A stretch of 64,000 nt of DNA, from the NCBI GenBank assembly GCA_965216945.1, contig CBDCGU010000003.1, forward strand, positions 3,968,001-4,032,000. Direction: 5' to 3'. Made by a program: the position numbers and the translations under genes. Of the stretch, positions 7,733-15,509 are shown one piece after another; the stretch's first letter is position 1; each line of letters opens with the position of its first letter. The stretch comes from DATHZQ01 sp965216945 (GTDB taxonomy: Bacteria; Actinomycetota; Acidimicrobiia; Spongiisociales; UBA5794). The notes beneath the pieces are model-generated. The model worked only from the letters and a program-made list of their open reading frames with translations. It did not search any database and was not told the DNA's origin.

Positions 7733-8583
7733 CGGATCGCGCACTCATGAGCCAACGCGATCAGCTTGCGGAGCATTGCCTCGTTCTCGTCCAAGTCCGT
7801 CGCCTGCAGGCGCAGCTCGTACCTGCCCCACTTGCTGTGGCGCACCACATCGAGCCCCGCCGACTCCATCTCTTCCTGGAACGTCTCGTCCCGACTCATC
7901 CGGACGTCGAGACCCATATGGCTGCGGCGAGGATGGAAGACGACAATGTTGTCCGCCACCCCGAGCTTGGCGGTCCCGACATAGCCCTTGGTGAAGTTCA
8001 GATCCCAAGCAGGGTCGATGTCCTGGAGAAACCAGATCATGCGATCAGGAATCGTCATGTCGGCCTTCGCTTCCCAGTACGTGCGATCGACCTGCTCCGC
8101 GTCCTCCTCATCCTCAGGCCCCAGAACCATCTGATCCACCACCCTGGTGGCAATCAGAGTGATCGCATCATCGATCACTACAGCCGACAGCTGGATAGCG
8201 ATCAGCGGGATGAACCCGCTGAATAGCGAAATGACGTTCATGAAGCGACTCGTCACGTCCTCGGCAACGATGACCGCAGTGTGTTCATATTGGGGGTATC
8301 GGCGCCGCTCGATATCCCAGTACTCGATCGTGCGGATGATGTGGCTCGGGTCCGTTGGGCCCAGCTGGATCTCTACTTCGTAGCGTTCCGTCGTGTCGGG
8401 ATCTTGGAGAAGAAGGTCGAGCCGTCCGGCACCGGATTGGCGACGCTCGACATCCTTGAGGACCAGGTCACCAAGGCCGAGGAGACCTGGGTCGGCGGCG
8501 ATGCGTTCCTGCACCCAGCGCTCGTTGTACGTCGGGTGCGATCGCAGTGAGACCTTCTTCGGCTCCACCCACCGGTACCTCAC
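7729..8583 (-). CDS. PD-(D/E)XK-like nuclease family protein heading the operon
   Basis: A 284-aa soluble protein. Residues 50-110 carry a nuclease-type core: GRLDLLLQDPDTTERYEVEI (Asp in RLDLLL; Glu-Val-Glu-Ile-Gln where families have E-x-K/Q), then HIIRTIEYWDIERRRYP and HTAVIVAED, as in NucS/DUF91-like and related restriction-type nucleases. The C-terminal half (about 170-284) is a separate alpha/beta domain with conserved aromatic residues. GTG 8583 is supported by an AGGAG site 7 nt upstream. It is the first of six coupled reading frames running to 5697. Family placement is by motif only. Confidence 0.65.
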   Translation of the reverse strand: MRYRWVEPKKVSLRSHPTYNERWVQERIAADPGLLGLGDLVLKDVERRQSGAGRLDLLLQDPDTTERYEVEIQLGPTDPSHIIRTIEYWDIERRRYPQYEHTAVIVAEDVTSRFMNVISLFSGFIPLIAIQLSAVVIDDAITLIATRVVDQMVLGPEDEEDAEQVDRTYWEAKADMTIPDRMIWFLQDIDPAWDLNFTKGYVGTAKLGVADNIVVFHPRRSHMGLDVRMSRDETFQEEMESAGLDVVRHSKWGRYELRLQATDLDENEAMLRKLIALAHECAIR

Positions 8584-8679
8584 AAGCGCTCCTACTCACA
8601 GCTCAGCCATTCGTAACCTACCCCACGCATCGTCGAGGCGAAGGCGCATCGAGCAACAAGATGAACCTTGCCCGGTGGC

Positions 8680-9179
8680 GCGACCTCGGGCCAGATCATC
8701 ACGGACCTGGTCACCGACTTGGACCGGGTTCTCGGGCAATGCAGCGAACTCGGCGACCAGATAGAGGAGCTGTTCTTGAAACACCTTCTCGGAAGGGTCC
8801 TGGTATCCCTCGCCGGGTTTGGCCCAGGACCGGAACGAGAAACTTCGCCGAAATCGGAGACCCGAACCGTTTCACCGACGGGGGTCGCCTCGCCGCCTAC
8901 GTCGGCATCGCCCTGCCTACCGCAAACCAGGCAGGAGCATCAACGGCGCCACCCGCACCCACCGTGCCGGGAACCACTGTCTCAAAGACGGCACGTTCCT
9001 TGCTGCCTTCGTCGCCGCCCGCCACGACCCCCAAGCCACGGCCTACTTCCAACGCAAACGAACCGAGGGCAAGAGACGCAACGCCGCCTTCACCTGCGTC
9101 GCCAGACGCCGCTGCGACATCATCCTCGCCACGCTCGAAACCCACCCCGTACAGCACCACCTACCCAGAAGCCGCCTGA
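8680..9179 (+). pseudogene. IS110-family transposase relic (C-terminal half, multiply frameshifted)
   Basis: Reading across three frames gives the conserved C-terminal Transposase_20 region of IS110 elements: CSELGDQIEELFLKH and VLVSLAGFGP, then RTGTRNFAEIGDPNRFTDGG and RLAAYVG, then GRSINGATRTH and LAAFVAARHDPQATAYFQRK, and a YSTTYPEAA-type end at 9179. At least three frameshifts and loss of the N-terminal DEDD catalytic domain mean it cannot be active. It lies directly upstream of the nuclease-associated operon. Confidence 0.75.
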
Positions 9180-9626
9180 CAACAAGACAGGGACTCCCGC
9201 GGTGCGTAGGACGTTGGCCTCTCGCTGGCCGCTCAGTCGCCAAACCTCGGCTCCGACCCTCTGCTACGAGGACTCCTACTGCTGACCTCGCCGACCAGCC
9301 TCCTCTACTGGCAGGACTACCTCGACATCACGGTCGACGAGGCTGCCGAGACCGCGAGCTGGCTGATCCGGCGACTCGCTGCACGGTGACCCCCGACCCG
9401 TCAGCTCCCGACCATCACTTGGCCGGTCTCCACACCGACGACTGTGACCCGACATCGTGACCGTCGGCACGGGCGATCGCCCCAGATCCTGCGATGCCCC
9501 CACGCCGTGAACTCCTCGGCACACTTAGCCACCGTCGGTTCCGATCCGGTCCACCACCGGGGCCGGCCACAGCCAGGGACCTCAAGCCGCACCCGCACCC
9601 GGTTCTCGGTCGGTAGCGTCGAACAC
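9180..9626. other. Gene-free stretch between IS110 relic and nucleotidyltransferase stub
   Basis: No intact gene is visible in these 447 bases. On the minus strand around 9490-9560 a short segment reads AEEFTAWGHRRIWG, reminiscent of the integrase region of IS3-type transposases, but it is too short to call. The sequence has the look of eroded mobile-element DNA. Confidence 0.4.
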
Positions 9627-9923
9627 ATGAACGACGCTCAGGCAGCAGTAATCGTCGAGTGGGTGCGACGGTTCGATGCCGCCCGCATCGAGTACTGGTT
9701 GTTCGGAGGGTGGGCCGTCGATCACCACGCCGGACGAGTCACGAGGCCCCACGACGACGTCGACTTCGTGATCTGGGGTCCACGATCAGAACGCGGCCGT
9801 CGAAGCCGCCCGCTGCGAGATAGAGGCCGCGGCAGCCCGCTGTTCCTGATCGAGCCTCTGATCGAGCGTGGACCTGGTAAGCCTCGAACCGTGAGGGCAG
9901 GGTCGGCGCCGCCAGACGGCTGA
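9627..9923 (+). pseudogene. N-terminal stub of an aminoglycoside-type nucleotidyltransferase
   Basis: The first ~50 residues (AARIEYWLFGGWAVDHHAG, then RPHDDVDFVIW) contain the GG-W-A-x-D / D-D-x-D nucleotidyltransferase motif of ANT(2'')-like and related proteins. Immediately after DDVDFVIW, near 9776, the sense moves to another frame (VHDQNAAVEAARCEIEAA) and soon hits stops. The in-frame end at 9923 is therefore not genuine. The usual protein is about 170-190 aa, so the gene is frameshifted and truncated, and no resistance function is expected. Confidence 0.6.
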
Positions 9924-9967
9924 GCAGAGGTACACGTGCAAGCGTTCAGTTGGGTGTGGAGGGCCAC

Positions 9968-10009
9968 TTGACAACTGGTTAACAGTGTTAGACAATCCGA
10001 ACACTATTA
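9968..10009 (+). promoter_or_regulatory. Promoter and operator of the TetR-family gene
   Basis: TTGACA (9968-9973) and GACAAT (9991-9996) with 17-bp spacing form a good promoter reading toward the TetR gene at 10020. An inverted repeat TAACAGTGTT (9980-9989) / AACACTATTA (10000-10009), with 9 of 10 matching positions and a 10-bp centre, spans the -10 region. This is the expected position and size for a TetR dimer site and suggests autorepression. Confidence 0.65.
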
Positions 10010-10019
10010 GGGAACAGAG

Positions 10020-10625
10020 ATGACGTCAGTTGGCATACGTGAGCAGCGGAGACAGGAGACCAGGGCACGCATCGTCGACGTCGCGTGGGAAATCTGCCGT
10101 CACCAAGGGCTCGCCGGTCTTTCGTTGCGTGATCTTGCCGCCCGGGTCGGGATGCGAGCGCCCAGCCTGTATTCGTACTTCGACTCGAAGCACGCCATCT
10201 ACGACGCCATGTTCCGGCAGGGCAACGAGGAATTCGGCGCGGCCATGCGCCGCGCCATGCCCGAGGGGCCGCTCGACGGAGCTGGCGTCAAAGCGGCCGC
10301 CCGTGCCTTCGTGGATTTCTGCACCGCAGATCCGGCGCGCTACCAGTTGTTGTTTCAGCGCCCTATCCCCGGATTCGAACCCTCACCCGAATCATTCGCT
10401 GTGGCCATCGCCAACTACGAGGAGATGCGCCGACAACTGTCGCAGGTGGGCCTGGGCAGTCAGGAGGCCCTCGATCTGTGGACCGCCGTCACGGCCGGCT
10501 TGGCCGACCAGCAGATCGCCAACGACCCCGGCGGTGAACGTTGGAGGCGCCTGACCGACCGAGCTGTGGACATGTACCTGGACCACATGGGTGTCCTGCC
10601 CTCAGACCAAGGAGAGCAAACATGA
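10020..10625 (+). CDS. TetR/AcrR family transcriptional regulator with WHG-type C-terminal domain
   Basis: A 201-aa repressor. The N-terminal HTH is clear (RARIVDVAWEICRHQGLAGL, then LRDLAARVGMRAPSLYSYFD at about residues 37-56). The C-terminal ligand domain matches the WHG/TetR_C_13 class (AARAFVDFCTADPARYQLLF). ATG 10020 is preceded by AGGGAA about 8 nt upstream and by the operator/promoter at 9968-10009. Its stop overlaps the next gene by ATGA, so it is co-transcribed with the maleylpyruvate-isomerase-like gene, which it presumably controls together with itself. Confidence 0.9.
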   Translation: MTSVGIREQRRQETRARIVDVAWEICRHQGLAGLSLRDLAARVGMRAPSLYSYFDSKHAIYDAMFRQGNEEFGAAMRRAMPEGPLDGAGVKAAARAFVDFCTADPARYQLLFQRPIPGFEPSPESFAVAIANYEEMRRQLSQVGLGSQEALDLWTAVTAGLADQQIANDPGGERWRRLTDRAVDMYLDHMGVLPSDQGEQT

Positions 10626-11382
10626 CCGCAACCGTCATCGACATCACCGGCATCAAACCGATCAGCCACCGGGAAGCCTATGACCTGGCCCGGACCGAAT
10701 ACAGACTGTTCGCCGACCTGCTCGCCACCATCGGGGACAGCGAGTGGGAACTCCCCACCGACTGCGAAGGGTGGACTTTACGAGACCTGGCCGGGCACAT
10801 GGTCGGTTCCATGCGCTCAGCCGCTTCGGTGCGCGATCAGATCAGCCAACGGCGAAAGATCACCCGCCGCACCAGACACAACGGCGGGAACCAGGTCGAT
10901 CACATGACCGCGGTCCGAATCCAGCGCACCGCAACGCTCACGCCCAAGCGCTTGTCACCGAATGCCGGGAACTGGTCGACCGCGCCGCGCTGGGCCGCAA
11001 ACGCACACCTCTTCCCATCCGCCGCTTGGTGTCGATTCCGGTCGACATCGGATCGATCTCCGAGCGGTGGAAGATCGGCTATCTCGTCGACGTGATCCTC
11101 ACCCGCGACACTTGGATGCACCGCATCGACCTGGCCCGAGCCGTCGGCGCCGACCTCGACCTCGACGGTCTCCACGACGGACGCATCGTTGCCGACGTGG
11201 CCGCCGAATGGGCCCGCCGCCACGGCCGTCCCTGCACCCTCACCCTCACCGGCCCTGCCGGCGGCACCTACACGATTGGGACAAATGGACAGGCGCTCGA
11301 ACTCGACGCCGTGGAATTCTGCCGCATCCTGAGCGGACGAGCCGACGGCGACGGCCTGCTGGCCCAAGACGTGCCCTTCTAG
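10622..11382 (+). pseudogene. Mycothiol-dependent maleylpyruvate isomerase-like (MDMPI/DinB) gene, frameshifted
   Basis: The N-terminal part from ATG 10622 (EAYDLARTEYRLFADLLA, then DCEGWTLRDLAGHMVGSM) is a DinB/MDMPI four-helix domain with its usual metal-binding His in the GHMVG helix. Around 10950 the sense jumps frame: before it reads RIQRTATLTP, after it ALVTECRELVDRAA, and the protein then continues normally (WKIGYLVDVILTRDTWMHRI) to the stop at 11380-11382. The combined product is about 250 aa, full length for the family. One indel separates it from an intact gene, so either sequencing error or recent inactivation. Coupled to the TetR gene by ATGA. Confidence 0.8.
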
Positions 11383-11500
11383 CTCACTCGGTGCAATGGG
11401 TGATATGGCGCCGTATCTGGCGATGGGTGCGGGCTCAGCTCTGGCCCTGGCACTGTGATTCCTTCAGGGCGGGAGGGCACGTGCCTCTGAGCCTCGTCTG

Positions 11501-11995
11501 CTATTCCGCCGCTGTTACGTCCCGTCCGCTTTCCATGATCTCCTTGAGACGTTCCAAGTCGCCGATGTTCTGGCGGATCAGAGAGAACTCGAAGAGCGGC
11601 CTGAGCAGCTTCACGAGCCAGTTGTTCGACCGAGGGTCACCGCCGATGAAGAAGCGGCAACCGTCCCCATCGGGGAACCACTCCATGAATGAGTCGATGA
11701 GGACCGGGCCCTGGCGGCCGGTATAGGCGAAGTAGTGCGGCGGCCGCCACTCGGTGACGTCGAGCTCGAACTTGAACGTGTAGCCAAGCGCTCTTGCGGA
11801 AACACGGAACTTGCTGCCCACACCGGGCTCGCCATCCGTGATCCACTCCGCACCCGACATCCGCGGACGCCACTCGGGTGTCCGCCCGATGTCCAGCACG
11901 TACGCGAAGACATCCTCCGGCGAACGCTCGATGTACATGCCCAGGTGTGGCGTCGGTGGCGGCACGCAGTCACCTCTTGCCAGAACATACACCAC
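11501..11995 (-). CDS. SRPBCC/START-like family protein (polyketide cyclase fold)
   Basis: A 164-aa or shorter protein with the SRPBCC helix-grip pattern: YIERSPEDVFAYVLDIGRTP at the start, GVGSKFRVSARALGYTFKFE in the middle, and WLVKLLRPLFEFSLIRQNIG as the long C-terminal helix. These domains bind hydrophobic ligands, and many are annotated polyketide cyclase/dehydrase. GTG 11995 is the longest reasonable start. ATG 11938, directly before YIERSPEDVF, is equally plausible. It is convergent with the frameshifted isomerase-like gene. No ligand can be inferred. Confidence 0.8.
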   Translation of the reverse strand: MVYVLARGDCVPPPTPHLGMYIERSPEDVFAYVLDIGRTPEWRPRMSGAEWITDGEPGVGSKFRVSARALGYTFKFELDVTEWRPPHYFAYTGRQGPVLIDSFMEWFPDGDGCRFFIGGDPRSNNWLVKLLRPLFEFSLIRQNIGDLERLKEIMESGRDVTAAE

Positions 11996-12118
11996 TCACG
12001 GGCAGCGCACTGGCCGCTCCGCCACCGTCGACCCAATACCTCACTCTGAGAGCGAACAGATCATTCACCGCCCCGAACGATCTCGCCCGCCCGCAAGCGC
12101 TCTGGATCGGGCAATCGG

Positions 12119-13066
12119 CTACAGCACCGTCGCTCCCGTGGAGACCGATGTTGAACCCGCGAGGTGGCGGCCCACGAAGTCGCACTGAGCGTCGACTGAG
12201 ATCCGGAACTCTTGGGAGTCGTGGTACAGCAAGCCGAAATGGCCTCCTCCCACTTGAACCAGCTCCTTGCGGTGGGGTGCGAGCTTGAAACAGTGCCTGG
12301 CAACGTCGGCGTTCGCCCCTGGCATCTCGTCCTCTTCGGCGACGATCATCAGCAACGAGGCCTCGACGTGGGCGATGCACGACTGTGCCGAGAACGGTAC
12401 CGGCGTGTTGAGTGTCGCAACTGTGGCCTGATTCTGCCAACCGGTTCCGAATCGGGCGCCGTACGAGATGAACCAGTGGAATGCGGTGAGGGGCCGGAGC
12501 ATCGACGGTGTGCCCGACTGGTCGGCCGACACTACCGGCAAAGGTCCTTCCAATGTTTGCTCAAACATGTCCAGGTCGTCGTCGAGAAAGACATCCCGGA
12601 TGCTCTCGAACGCACCAGCCCCATTTCGAATGATCTCGTCGCCAAGGGCAGGTACCTGGACGATCACGGCTGAGATCCGTGGATCCACCGAGGCTACGAC
12701 CAACGCGACTTCTCCGCTCATACTGTCGCCCCAGACACCGATCCGGTGATCGGGTGAGGGACAGCGACTGCTTTGCAGGAAGTCGATGCCCGCCAGATAG
12801 TCGCGGGCTTGACGCCACGGGTCGATGAGCTGGGGTTCGCCGTCGCTTCGTCCGAATCCGCGCGGATCGAACAACAAGGCGACTGCGCCAGATTCGGCGA
12901 AGCCTTCCGCGTACCGGTCAGCGACCATTCCGGTGCTCGTCGCCGAGAACCCATGGATCATCACGATGCCCGCGCTGGGTGGTCCCGGCTGGACGGGCTC
13001 GAAGAGCCAACCGCGCACCGTGGTCCCCTCGGACGTGAATTGGACTGGTCGCCGAGACACGGTCAT
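12119..13066 (-). CDS. Alpha/beta hydrolase family protein
   Basis: A 315-aa serine hydrolase. It shows the oxyanion strand SAGIVMIHGFSATSTGMV, the RGFGRSDG loop, the nucleophile elbow GVWGDSMSGEVAL (G-D-S-M-S-G, catalytic Ser), an acidic segment LLMIVAEEDEM before the presumed Asp, and a terminal GGGHFGLL with the catalytic His. It resembles DltE/dienelactone-hydrolase-like peptidase S9/S15 relatives. ATG 13066 lies 1 nt after the stop of the upstream NTF2-like gene, so the two form an operon. An ATG further upstream inside that gene is less likely. Substrate unknown. Confidence 0.88.
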   Translation of the reverse strand: MTVSRRPVQFTSEGTTVRGWLFEPVQPGPPSAGIVMIHGFSATSTGMVADRYAEGFAESGAVALLFDPRGFGRSDGEPQLIDPWRQARDYLAGIDFLQSSRCPSPDHRIGVWGDSMSGEVALVVASVDPRISAVIVQVPALGDEIIRNGAGAFESIRDVFLDDDLDMFEQTLEGPLPVVSADQSGTPSMLRPLTAFHWFISYGARFGTGWQNQATVATLNTPVPFSAQSCIAHVEASLLMIVAEEDEMPGANADVARHCFKLAPHRKELVQVGGGHFGLLYHDSQEFRISVDAQCDFVGRHLAGSTSVSTGATVL

Positions 13067-13067
13067 A

Positions 13068-13511
13068 TCAGATATCGGTGGTGGCGTTGGCGATGACACC
13101 ACCTTCGAGCGTCCAGACCGTGTGGACGATCCTCCAACCCTCCGGGAACCGGATCAGGTGATTGAGGTCGGTCATGCCTTCCGAGACCACCTTCACGCTG
13201 GCCAGATGGTGCGTGGCGGCCAGCACCGTGATCTCCATGGGCCGATCGCCGGGATCGGCGACTCCGGCACCAGTGCCTGTCAACTGCACGAACTGCGAAT
13301 GGGTTATGTGTTCGGTGTCGATGAAGTCGGCCCTGGTGTCGATGACACGGTTGACCAGCCTGAAGTTGTCCCGTTCGCGATGCAAACATCGCGCCATTCT
13401 CTCGGCGTCACCCGCGTACCAAGCCTCGCAGTAATCCCTCGACACGGCCTCGATCTCCTCCATCTCACGGGGATCGACTTCGGCGTTCGGTGCGTAGACG
13501 TATCCAGCCAT
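13068..13511 (-). CDS. NTF2-like protein (putative lumazine-binding/SnoaL-like family)
   Basis: A 147-aa single-domain protein: an N-terminal helix pair around ADRD-type positions (SRDYCEAWYAGDAERMARCL), then TGTGAGVADPGDRPMEITVL and ASVKVVSEGMTDLNHLIRF, ending GWRIVHTVWTLEGG. This is the cone-shaped NTF2 fold of the lumazine-binding-like (PF12893) family, whose members are isomerases, ligand binders or have no known function. ATG 13511 has an excellent AAGGAGGGG site 5 nt upstream, which fixes the start against a longer frame. First gene of a two-gene operon with the hydrolase. Confidence 0.85.
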   Translation of the reverse strand: MAGYVYAPNAEVDPREMEEIEAVSRDYCEAWYAGDAERMARCLHRERDNFRLVNRVIDTRADFIDTEHITHSQFVQLTGTGAGVADPGDRPMEITVLAATHHLASVKVVSEGMTDLNHLIRFPEGWRIVHTVWTLEGGVIANATTDI

Positions 13512-13650
13512 CGCACCCCTCCTTACGGCTCTGCTCGCCACACGTCTCTCGGGGATCGCTCACCCAGTCAATCTATGGTGGTGCCGTCGTACCGGCATCC
13601 GTGGTGGACACCGTTCTCAGGCACCCGACGGCGCCCACTACCCATGCCCG

Positions 13651-14043
13651 CTACAGCGAATGGAGACGGGAAGCCGCAGCGGCACGGGCCGTCCTGCCGG
13701 ATAGACCGAGCTTGCGATAGACGTTGGACAAGTGGCGCTCGCCGGTGCGACGGCTGACCGCGAGGCGCTCACCGATACTCTGGTTGGAAAGTCCTTCGGC
13801 CGCCAGGCTGAGGACCTCGTATTCTCTCTCGCTCAGCAGTGGAGTAGGGGCGCTGGGGGATTCCGATGGGCTGGCGCCGACGAATCGGACAGCCTCAGAG
13901 ACAAACCGCCTCCATGCCGGCTCGTCCAAAAGGACATGATTGCTGCTGTCGAGCGGCAACAGCGACGCGTCGGGCAGCAGAGCCGCAAGCTCCAGCCCGA
14001 GCGCGCCCACGATTCTGTGTGGGGAACCCAGCGCACATGACAC
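13651..14043 (-). CDS. LuxR-type HTH regulator fragment (C-terminal end of an alpha/beta-hydrolase-LuxR protein)
   Basis: About 130 aa. The last 65 residues are a complete LuxR/NarL HTH (LLSEREYEVLSLAAEGLSNQ, then VSRRTGERHLSNVYRKLGL). Ahead of it, LLPDASLLPLDSSNHVLLDE and PAWRRFVSEAVRFVG match the last strand, catalytic His and last helix of an alpha/beta hydrolase. Such domains normally form one protein of 250-500 aa, so the hydrolase N-terminus is missing. No matching sequence is found upstream in any frame. GTG 14043 is just the first start in the open frame. Probably a non-functional remnant. Confidence 0.6.
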   Translation of the reverse strand: MSCALGSPHRIVGALGLELAALLPDASLLPLDSSNHVLLDEPAWRRFVSEAVRFVGASPSESPSAPTPLLSEREYEVLSLAAEGLSNQSIGERLAVSRRTGERHLSNVYRKLGLSGRTARAAAASRLHSL

Positions 14044-14129
14044 TCACCTCGCCGCGTGATGGCGAGCACAGCGTTCCGCCCATAACCGGCGATCTGCGCT
14101 AGCAGGACATCATCTGGGAGCACGCCTCG

Positions 14130-14377
14130 CTACCGACCAGGCAAGCTGTGGCAGCGCTTGTACTTCAGCCCGGACCCGCAGGGACATCGGTCGTTGCGTC
14201 CGACCTTGGCCCCGCCCTTCTGGGTTGAGCAGCCACCTTCAGAGCAAACTCAACCCGCCGCTCGCGTACCTCAAGCTCACCTTCCCACGTGCGGAGGCGC
14301 TCCCCGGTGAGAGCCGCCGCCGGGCTCCGAGCCAGGCCGCTCGAACCGAATCCGGCCACGGCTTCGGTGGTTCGCAC
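14130..14377 (-). pseudogene. Relic of a SEC-C-motif coiled-coil protein
   Basis: The minus strand reads ERLRTWEGELEVRERR in one frame. After a shift near 14215 it reads GRNDRCPCGSGLKYKRCHSL, ending at TAG 14130-14132. Both parts match the intact protein at 20679-21191 (LRGWENELEVREWR and GRNERCPCGSGLNYKRCHG). The zinc-binding C-x-C-x8-C-H ligands are kept, but the reading frame is broken and the N-terminal RHH-like domain is missing. It is a decayed second copy. Confidence 0.7.
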
Positions 14378-14760
14378 AATCTTCCGCCAGTTCCTCGGCG
14401 GTCACGGTCTTCGTGCGAGCGCCAATAGCCTCACCGCCGACGGCATCCTCTCCCCTTCCGCCTCGGACCCGGGTCGCAATCGCATCGGCTCGCCAACGGA
14501 CCGGAGTCGAGGTTCACCGCAGTTCGAGCCATCCTGGACAAGCCTCGCTCCACCGGCTCGAAGCCTTCCTCGGGCGAACCCCCACCACCAAGCTGAGCGC
14601 CGAGGACATCAAGGCCCTTGTCGCCAGCCTCCAGGACATCACCGCCACCCGCGCCGCTGCGGATCACGGGGACAAAGGCCAAGGTCTACGCGAGATCGAC
14701 GTCACCTACCACGAGGACGGCCGGGTCGTCGTCGAATCCCGGCCGCGTGGAGTTGAGTCT
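14340..14760 (+). pseudogene. Serine recombinase relic
   Basis: Across two frames the plus strand shows VVRTIFRQFLGGHGLRASAN then GILSPSASDPGRNR, the recombinase-domain region of large serine recombinases. Further on it shows TKLSAEDIKALVASLQDITA and DVTYHEDGRVVVESRP, the typical C-terminal coiled-coil and end of the same family. The catalytic resolvase domain and zinc-ribbon are lost and several frameshifts are present, so it cannot be active. Related sequence recurs at 15671-15716. Confidence 0.65.
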
Positions 14761-14766
14761 GGTGTC

Positions 14767-14796
14767 GGAGAAGCGTGCCGCTGGCGGACTACACCG
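14767..14796 (+). repeat. Diverged repeat, copy 1 (recombinase 3' flank)
   Basis: A 30-bp stretch beginning GGAGAAGCGTGCC and ending GGACTACACCG. It matches copies at 14820-14848 and 15687-15716 at roughly 75-85 percent, and lies right after the serine-recombinase relic. Confidence 0.45.
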
Positions 14797-14819
14797 ACGT
14801 CCAGCCGGTCCGCGATGTC

Positions 14820-14848
14820 GGAGGAGCGTTCTGGTCGCGGACCACACG
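14820..14848 (+). repeat. Diverged repeat, copy 2
   Basis: GGAGGAGCGTTCTGG through GCGGACCACACG, similar to copies 1 and 3. The following bases (GCGGCC, ACGTCGTTC, GGTG) also align with those following copy 3. Confidence 0.45.
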
Positions 14849-14897
14849 AGTGGCGGCCTTGATCACGTCGTTCACGGTGAGGTGAACAGCCGAGCGA

Positions 14898-15236
14898 TCA
14901 CAGCTCGAGCAGGTATCGAAGCACTCGACCGATATCGAAGAGAGGCCCGGGTCCGACGACTCCGAGCCTATCGATGAGCCTCCGCTCCGAGACGGACTTC
15001 ACATCTTCGCACTTGGCGTAGCTCGAATGATCGAGGCCTGACTCCCCAGGCTCGATCTCGATGTGCGAGGGCAGGTCGCGTCGGGCCGAGGTGACCGGAA
15101 CAACGAGGACGACGCCGGCCGGTCCTCCGTTGAGGGCATCAGTCGATACGACGACGGCGGGACGAGTCCCTGCCTGCTCCCGACCCACCGGCTCGCCAAA
15201 GTCGACCAGCCAGACCTCGCCACGGCGTGGTATCAC
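14898..15236 (-). CDS. MazF/PemK-family toxin (endoribonuclease)
   Basis: A 112-aa protein with the PemK/MazF barrel: RRGEVWLVDFGEPVGREQAG at the start (E-V-W-x-V-D-F), GTRPAVVVSTDALN, VVLVVPVTSARRDLPSHIEI and KCEDVKSVSERRLIDRLG at the end. The conserved Arg in the VT-S-R-R-D loop and the Thr/Ser of PVTS, used in RNA cleavage, are present. Toxins of this type cut mRNA at short specific sites. GTG 15236 overlaps the antitoxin stop by GTGA, the standard antitoxin-first arrangement. Full length, so probably functional. Confidence 0.88.
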   Translation of the reverse strand: MIPRRGEVWLVDFGEPVGREQAGTRPAVVVSTDALNGGPAGVVLVVPVTSARRDLPSHIEIEPGESGLDHSSYAKCEDVKSVSERRLIDRLGVVGPGPLFDIGRVLRYLLEL

Positions 15237-15472
15237 TCGGAGAGATCTCCCAGCGCGCCTTCCTCAACTCCTCGCTCCTGTTCGACCTCAGACCAAGCAG
15301 CAGAGTCGTCGCGCAGCTCTTGGTAGCGGCGATTCAACCTGTCGAAGAACACCTTCCGCTCCAAGGCTTCGACCGCGTCATCGAGGACTCTCGTCATCGG
15401 CTGACCAGTCGTGGTCGCCAGCGATGCCAGCCGGTCCCGAGTCTCCTCACTCACCCGTATCGTCGTGCTCAT
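15233..15472 (-). CDS. Ribbon-helix-helix antitoxin partner of the MazF-like toxin
   Basis: A 79-aa protein opening MSTTIRVSEETRDRLASLA, a MetJ/Arc-type ribbon-helix-helix that binds DNA as a dimer, followed by TRVLDDAVEALERKVFFDRL and an acidic C-terminal tail (EVEQERGVEEGALGD) suited to wrap the toxin. It is translated first and overlaps the toxin gene by 4 nt. The inverted repeat at 15479-15498, ending 7 nt before its ATG, is the likely autoregulatory operator. Confidence 0.85.
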   Translation of the reverse strand: MSTTIRVSEETRDRLASLATTTGQPMTRVLDDAVEALERKVFFDRLNRRYQELRDDSAAWSEVEQERGVEEGALGDLSE

Positions 15473-15478
15473 GCCACC

Positions 15479-15509
15479 AGTCTACTAACGCGTAGACTCT
15501 CTTGTCTAC
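15479..15509 (-). promoter_or_regulatory. Operator of the MazEF-like operon
   Basis: AGTCTAC (15479-15485) and GTAGACT (15492-15498) are a perfect 7-bp inverted repeat around TAACGC, with a further GTCTAC at 15504-15509. It lies immediately upstream of the antitoxin ATG (15472), the usual place for a ribbon-helix-helix antitoxin to bind. Promoter hexamers are not clear, and the transcript may have a very short leader. Confidence 0.65.

Noticed and set aside
9436..9560. Possible IS3 transposase fragment on the minus strand (AEEFTAWGHRRIWG)
   Set aside because: Only about 15 residues resemble the family and nothing else around supports it.
10379..10400. GGATTCGAACCC-like string resembling a tRNA T-arm
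   Set aside because: It lies inside the intact TetR coding sequence and has no cloverleaf around it.
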